Assembly: GCF_013409935.1 (NCBI RefSeq)
Contig: NZ_JACCCO010000003.1
Coordinates: forward strand, 1,054,001 to 1,118,000
DNA: 64,000 nt
Direction of reading: 5' to 3'
Source of the DNA: Streptosporangium sandarakinum
Lineage (GTDB): Bacteria > Actinomycetota > Actinomycetes > Streptosporangiales > Streptosporangiaceae
The position numbers and the translations under genes are program-made. Under the pieces are notes generated by a model. The model saw only the letters and a program-made list of their open reading frames with translations, had not been told where the DNA came from and did not search any database. The stretch's first letter is position 1, and the number at the start of each line of letters is the position of its first letter. Positions 59,895 through 64,000 of this stretch are shown here, piece by piece.

Positions 59895-59954
59895 CCGCCG
59901 ATCACGGACGACGGGCACTGAGATCCGCGCCCGGACGTCCCTAGCGTTGCGCTC

Positions 59955-60842
59955 ATGAACGCCATCGCCTTCGCCGACGTGAGCAGACGCTACGGCGACG
60001 TGCTCGCCGTGGACGGCCTGGACCTGACCGTCGAGGCCGGCCGGACCGTCGCCCTGCTCGGGCCCAACGGGGCCGGCAAGTCCACCTCGATCAACATGCT
60101 GCTCGGGCTGCTGCGCCCCACGCGGGGCCGCATCGAGGTCTTCGGGCACTCCCCGGACGAGGCCGTCGCCAGGGGAGAGGTCGGCGCCATGCTGCAGAGC
60201 GGCGAGCTCATCCCCGAGCTCACCGTCCGGGAGCTGGTCGCCTTCGTGCGGCGGCTCTACCCCTCCCCGCTCGGCCTGGACGAGGTCCTGGAGATGGCCG
60301 ACCTCACCGGCCTGGCCGGGCGCCGGGCCGCCAAGCTGTCCGGGGGACAGACCCAGCGGGTCAGATTCGCCCTGGCCATCGCCGGCGCGCCCAGGCTGCT
60401 GGTGCTGGACGAGCCCACCGCGGCCATGGACGTGGAGTCGCGGCTGCGGTTCTGGGAGGCCATGCGCTCCTACGCCGAGGGCGGCCGGACCGTCCTGTTC
60501 GCCACCCACTACCTCCAGGAGGCCGACGAGAACTCCGACCGGGTGATCGTGGTGGCCGGGGGCCGCGTCGTGGCCGACGGCACCGCCGCCGAGATCAAGG
60601 CCGGGGCGGGCGGGCACACCGTCCGCTTCACCCTCGGCGGCCAGGCGGCGGCCGGCCTGGAGGCGCTGCCCGGCGTCTCCGCCGTGGAGATCTCCGCCGG
60701 CACCGCCACGCTCCGCACCGCCGACCCGGACGCCACCGTCGCGGCCCTCTACCGGGGCACCACGCTGGAGGTCCGCGACCTGCGGATCGACGGCGCCGAC
60801 CTCGAAGACGCCTTCCTCTCACTCGTCCAGGAGTCCCGATGA
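59955..60842 (+). CDS. ABC exporter ATP-binding protein (DrrA-like)
   Basis: ATPase of 295 residues of a small ABC-2 exporter. Walker A is GPNGAGKST, signature LSGGQTQRVRFALA, Walker B LLVLDEPTAAMDVESR and the switch His in LFATHYLQEAD. About 80 C-terminal residues form a regulatory segment. ATG 59955 begins a four-gene operon (ATPase, permease, kinase, regulator). Substrate unknown; such sets often protect from membrane-active compounds. Confidence 0.93.
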   Translation: MNAIAFADVSRRYGDVLAVDGLDLTVEAGRTVALLGPNGAGKSTSINMLLGLLRPTRGRIEVFGHSPDEAVARGEVGAMLQSGELIPELTVRELVAFVRRLYPSPLGLDEVLEMADLTGLAGRRAAKLSGGQTQRVRFALAIAGAPRLLVLDEPTAAMDVESRLRFWEAMRSYAEGGRTVLFATHYLQEADENSDRVIVVAGGRVVADGTAAEIKAGAGGHTVRFTLGGQAAAGLEALPGVSAVEISAGTATLRTADPDATVAALYRGTTLEVRDLRIDGADLEDAFLSLVQESR

Positions 60843-61573
60843 CGGACTACATCAGGATCGAACTCCTGCGGATGCTGCGCAACAAGCGCTATGTCATCTT
60901 CGTCGTGGCCTTCCCGGTGGCCTTCTACCTCGTCTTCTCCGGCATCTACGGCGGTGAGGTCGCCGCCGGGGGGCTGAGCGGCAAGGCGTACTTCATGGTC
61001 TCGATGAGCGCCTACGGCGCGCTCGCCGCCTCCCTGATGAGCACCGCCGTGCCGTGGGCGCAGGAGCGCGGGAGCGGCTGGCTGCGCCAGCTCCAGATCA
61101 CCCCGCTGTCCGGCTGGAAGATCATCACGACCAAGCTGGTCGCCTCGATGCTGCTGGTGCTGCCGGCCATCCTGCTCGTCTGCGCCGCCGCCGTGCTGGT
61201 CCAGGGCGTGTCGCTGCCTCCGGGGCGGTGGCTCGGCCTGCTGGCGGCGATGTGGCTCGGCGTGGCGCCGTTCGCGGCGCTGGGCCTGACCATCGGCTCG
61301 CTGCTGCCCCCCGACACCGCGCAGCCCGTGTCGATGATCGGGATGTTCGGGCTGGCGCTCCTCGGCGGCCTGTGGATCCCGCTGGAGGTCATGCCCGAGG
61401 GCATGCGGAGCGTCGCCCGGGTGCTGCCGTCCGCCGAATACGCCGGCATGGGGCGCGGCATCGTCGCCGGGGACGGCCTGCCGGCGGGCGACGCCCTGGC
61501 CGTCGTCGTCTGGGCGGCCGTCCTGGGGGTGATCGCGATCCTCGCCTACCGGCGGGCCACCGCGCGCGCCTGA
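60839..61573 (+). CDS. ABC-2-type exporter permease
   Basis: Partner permease of 244 residues with six predicted helices (YVIFVVAFPVAFYLVFSGIY, MLLVLPAILLVCAAAVLVQG, FGLALLGGLWIPLEVMPEGM). Conserved ABC-2 elements WAQERGSGWLRQLQITPLSG and VLPSAEYAGMGRGIVAGDGL are present. ATG at 60839 overlaps the ATPase stop as ATGA. Kinase gene starts 27 bp downstream. Confidence 0.92.
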   Translation: MTDYIRIELLRMLRNKRYVIFVVAFPVAFYLVFSGIYGGEVAAGGLSGKAYFMVSMSAYGALAASLMSTAVPWAQERGSGWLRQLQITPLSGWKIITTKLVASMLLVLPAILLVCAAAVLVQGVSLPPGRWLGLLAAMWLGVAPFAALGLTIGSLLPPDTAQPVSMIGMFGLALLGGLWIPLEVMPEGMRSVARVLPSAEYAGMGRGIVAGDGLPAGDALAVVVWAAVLGVIAILAYRRATARA

Positions 61574-61599
61574 GATCTCCCGATGGGAGGATTCCCGAT

Positions 61600-62736
61600 G
61601 TGAACACCCCCCCTGCCCGGGTCCTCCGCGGGGTGGACCGCGACCGCCTCCTGCTGCTGGCCAGGCTCTCGATCGGCCTGACGTACCTGTGCTTCCCGAT
61701 CCTGGAGATCACCACCGGAGAGGTGACCGGCGCGAGCGCCGCGTGGGGCGCGCTCGGGCTGGCCGCCTTCGTGGCCTGCTACGTCGCCGCCGTGCTGGCC
61801 GTGCGGGCCTTCGGCGATCCCGGCCGCGCGACCTACCGGCTGCTGGGCGCCGCCACGGTCCTGGCCGTCGTGCTGGCGGTGGTCTTCGGCGGCGGCTGGC
61901 TGGCCCTGCCGATCTTCATGGCCGTGGTGCACGGCGTCCTGCTGCCGCCGCGCGCGTCGATGGCCGGGATCGCCGCGATGGGCGTCACCGTCCTGCTGAT
62001 CGGCCTGCTCAGGGACCACGACCCCGGCATGACCCTCCTGCTGCTGCTACAGGCCGTCACCCTCGGCGTGCTGTTCCGGGGCATGCGCTCCACCCGGCTG
62101 CTGGTGACCCAGCTGCGCCGGGCGCAGGAGGAGGTGGCCCGGCTGGCGGCGAGCGAGGAGCGGCTGCGCATCGCCCGCGACCTGCACGACCTGCTCGGTC
62201 ACAGCCTGTCGCTCATCGTGCTGAAGAGCGAGCTGGCCGGGCGGCTGGCGGAGGAGGGCTCGGAGCGGGCGCTGCCGGAGATCCACGATGTCGAGGCGGT
62301 GGCCAGGAAGGCGCTGGTCGAGGTGCGCGAGGCCGTCGCCGGCTACCGCAGGCGCGGCCTGCCGGAGGAGCTGGACGGGGCCCGCGCGGCCCTGGAGGCC
62401 GCCGGGACGCACGTGACGGTCCGCCTGGCGGGCACGCCGCTGCCCGAGGCGCTGGACGGCCTGCTCGGCTGGGCGGTGCGGGAGGGCGTCACCAACGTCA
62501 TACGGCACGCCCGGGCGAGCCGGTGCGAGATCGGTGTGATCTCCGGCGGCGACGTCACCGTGCTGGAGATCGCCGACGACGGGCGCGGGGCGGAGCCGTA
62601 CGAGCCGGGCAGCGGGCTGCGCGGCCTGGCCGAGCGGGTGGAGGCGGCCGGCGGCGTGGTCAGCGCCGGGCCGCGGAAGGACGGGTTCGTCCTGCGGGTC
62701 ACGGTCCCCGCGGCGGCGGGGGAGGCGCGGACGTGA
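61600..62736 (+). CDS. Sensor histidine kinase (HisKA_3 type)
   Basis: Membrane kinase of 378 residues with about six helices in the first 150 residues and no large sensor domain, of the DesK-like kind. Dimerisation/phospho-acceptor motif is ARDLHDLLGHSLSLIVLKSE, and the ATPase domain has VREGVTNVIRHARASRCEIG and GSGLRGLAERVEAAGG. GTG at 61600 lies nine bases after GGGAGG. It probably senses the membrane or the transported drug together with the ABC pair. GTGA overlap with the regulator gene. Confidence 0.93.
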   Translation: MNTPPARVLRGVDRDRLLLLARLSIGLTYLCFPILEITTGEVTGASAAWGALGLAAFVACYVAAVLAVRAFGDPGRATYRLLGAATVLAVVLAVVFGGGWLALPIFMAVVHGVLLPPRASMAGIAAMGVTVLLIGLLRDHDPGMTLLLLLQAVTLGVLFRGMRSTRLLVTQLRRAQEEVARLAASEERLRIARDLHDLLGHSLSLIVLKSELAGRLAEEGSERALPEIHDVEAVARKALVEVREAVAGYRRRGLPEELDGARAALEAAGTHVTVRLAGTPLPEALDGLLGWAVREGVTNVIRHARASRCEIGVISGGDVTVLEIADDGRGAEPYEPGSGLRGLAERVEAAGGVVSAGPRKDGFVLRVTVPAAAGEART

Positions 62737-63338
62737 TCAGGGTGCTGCTGGCGGAGGACCAGGCGATGGTCCGGGGCGCACTGGTGTCCCTGCTCGGGCT
62801 GGAGCCCGACATCGAGGTCGTGGGGGAGGCCGCCTCCGGCCCGGAGGCGGTCGCCGTGGCGCGCGAGGCCCGCCCGGACGTCGCGCTGCTCGACATCGAG
62901 ATGCCCGGCGGCGACGGCATCACGGCCGCGGCGATGATCCGCGAGGAGGTGCCGGACTGCAAGATCGTGATCCTGACGACCTTCGGCCGCCCCGGCTACC
63001 TGCGCCGGGCGATGGAGGCCGGGGCGGTGGCCTTCCTGGTCAAGGACCGCCCGGCGAGCGAGCTCGCCGCCGCCGTACGGCGGGTGCGACGCGGTGAGCG
63101 GGTCATCGACCCGGACCTGGCCGCGGCGGCGCTGAGCGCCGGGCCGAACCCGCTGTCGCCCCGCGAGTGCGACGTCCTGGCCGCCGCCGCGGACGGCTCC
63201 ACCGTCGGCGACATCGCCGGGCGCCTGCACCTGTCGGAGGGCACGGTCCGCAACTACCTGTCCTCGGCCATCCACAAGACCCACGCCCGCAACCGCATCG
63301 AGGCGGTCCGGCGCGCCCGGTCGCAGGGCTGGCTCTGA
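62733..63338 (+). CDS. NarL/DesR-type response regulator
   Basis: DNA-binding regulator of 201 residues, partner of the kinase just upstream. Receiver domain has LLAEDQ, the phospho-acceptor Asp in ALLDIEMPGGDG, VILTTFG and FLVKDRP; the LuxR-type HTH is LSPRECDVLAAAADGSTVGD followed by EGTVRNYLSSAIHKTHARNR. The short linker is normal. GTG 62733 overlaps the kinase stop. It probably activates its own operon at the palindrome 59883-59894. Confidence 0.94.
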   Translation: MIRVLLAEDQAMVRGALVSLLGLEPDIEVVGEAASGPEAVAVAREARPDVALLDIEMPGGDGITAAAMIREEVPDCKIVILTTFGRPGYLRRAMEAGAVAFLVKDRPASELAAAVRRVRRGERVIDPDLAAAALSAGPNPLSPRECDVLAAAADGSTVGDIAGRLHLSEGTVRNYLSSAIHKTHARNRIEAVRRARSQGWL

Positions 63339-63354
63339 CTCCGTGACGGGCCGG

Positions 63355-63373
63355 CCCCGATCCCGGATCGGGA
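63355..63373. terminator. Short palindromic hairpin between convergent genes
   Basis: CCCGATCC at 63356-63363 and GGATCGGG at 63365-63372 flank one base and can form a stem-loop after opening the centre, 17 bp after the regulator stop. Weak terminator candidate. Confidence 0.3.
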
Positions 63374-63404
63374 CCCCCGCGCCGCCGCCCCCGGACGTCG
63401 CGCC

Positions 63405-64000
63405 TCAGGCCGACAGCAGCGCGGTCTCCTCCTCCTCGATCCGCCGGTTCCACTCCTTCTTGGTGGCCCGCCAGGACTCGTCGTCGCGGCCCGCGCGCCA
63501 GTAGCCGGAGATGGACAGCCGCGACAGCGGCAGGCCGCGCTCGGCCCGCAGGTGGCGGCGCAGGTCCCGGACGAACCCCGCCTCGCCGTGCACGAAGACG
63601 TGCGGCTCGCCCTCGGGGAAGTCCAGGGCCCGCACGGCGGCGACCAGCGCCTCGCCGACCGGCGCGTCACCGCGGTGCAGCCACACGATCTCCGCGTCCG
63701 CCGGGTGGTTCAGCGGCTGCTCCTCCTCTGGCCCGGCCACCTCCAGGAACACGTGGGCGCGGGCCGTGGCGGGCAGGCGCTCCAGCGCGGCGGCGATGGC
63801 CGGCAGGGCGCTCTCGTCACCCGCCATCAGGTGCCAGCCGGCCTCGGGGTCGGGCGCGTAGGCCCCGCCGGGGCCGAGGAAGTGGATCTCGTCACCGGGC
63901 CGTACCCGGGCCGCCCAGGGGCCGGCCAGGCCGCTGTCGCCGTGGTGGACGAAGTCGAGCGTCAGCTCGCGCGCCACGGGGTCCCACGCCCGGACCGTGT
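63405..64000 (-). CDS. Siderophore-interacting protein (ViuB/SIP), 5' end outside window
   Basis: Flavin-dependent ferric-siderophore reductase of the SIP family, releasing iron from siderophores in the cytosol. About 198 residues of the C-terminal part are visible: WHLMAGDESALPAIAAALER (NAD-type domain), RAHVFLEVAGPEEEQPL, HVFVHGEAGFVRDLRRHLRA and the C-terminal ISGYWRAGRDDESWRATKKE, all hallmarks of the family. The N-terminal FAD-binding domain and start lie beyond base 64000. An iron-box is expected at its promoter but is not in view. Confidence 0.93.
   Translation of the reverse strand, partial: TVRAWDPVARELTLDFVHHGDSGLAGPWAARVRPGDEIHFLGPGGAYAPDPEAGWHLMAGDESALPAIAAALERLPATARAHVFLEVAGPEEEQPLNHPADAEIVWLHRGDAPVGEALVAAVRALDFPEGEPHVFVHGEAGFVRDLRRHLRAERGLPLSRLSISGYWRAGRDDESWRATKKEWNRRIEEEETALLSA

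Overview
The window is very GC-rich actinobacterial chromosome. GTG starts are common, genes often overlap by GTGA, ATGA or TGATG, and the set includes RbpA, OpcA, an actinobacterial suf operon and long-form HisG. Gene order and the frequent CCGTACGG palindromes suggest a filamentous actinomycete, probably Streptosporangiales-like; this is inference. I see no IS element, prophage, CRISPR array, tRNA or rRNA.

Backbone. One conserved central-metabolism neighbourhood runs through the window in three pieces: pgk-tpiA-secG-rbpA (1-2402), the pentose-phosphate/glycolysis block pgl, opcA-zwf-pgi-tal-tkt plus ctaB, a PrsW-like protease, a SanA/YdcF-like protein and ctaA (18641-31624), and sufR-B-D-Rieske-C-S-U-T (49904-56398). 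After these come a DEAD-box helicase, hisE-hisG, an ABC exporter with its own two-component system, and the end of a siderophore-interacting protein gene (56778-64000).

Accessory block 1 (2531-18551) holds a two-component system with a CcdC/DUF1453-like membrane protein, a TetR regulator beside a 30-bp perfect palindrome, a flavin monooxygenase and a quinone oxidoreductase with their own repeat and operator-like sequences, small DUF488 and DinB-like genes, an orphan membrane protein, an amidohydrolase with an FAD oxidoreductase, an ACT-GNAT fusion acetyltransferase, an alpha/beta hydrolase and an adenosine-deaminase-family enzyme.

Accessory block 2 (31836-49816) is dominated by a hydroxyproline catabolic island (31836-44482). 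It has a three-subunit D-hydroxyproline dehydrogenase, a DapA-like deaminase, a Cys/Cys 4-hydroxyproline epimerase, a complete branched-chain-type ABC importer, a second proline-racemase-family enzyme paired with an ornithine-cyclodeaminase-family imine reductase, and a GntR/FCD regulator. Two promoter regions in the island share the octamer TGTGACAT. The second racemase-family enzyme looks like a trans-3-hydroxyproline dehydratase but carries Cys where dehydratases have Thr. An EamA exporter, an ABC-2 exporter, a double VOC protein and a Bcr/CflA-type MFS pump follow.

No wholly new system is evident. The best leads are the hydroxyproline island (unusual catalytic pair, shared operator, seven 21-bp repeats before the epimerase), the SufR operator lying on the sufR start codon, the ACT-GNAT enzyme with a leader hairpin, and several palindromic operators without an assigned regulator.
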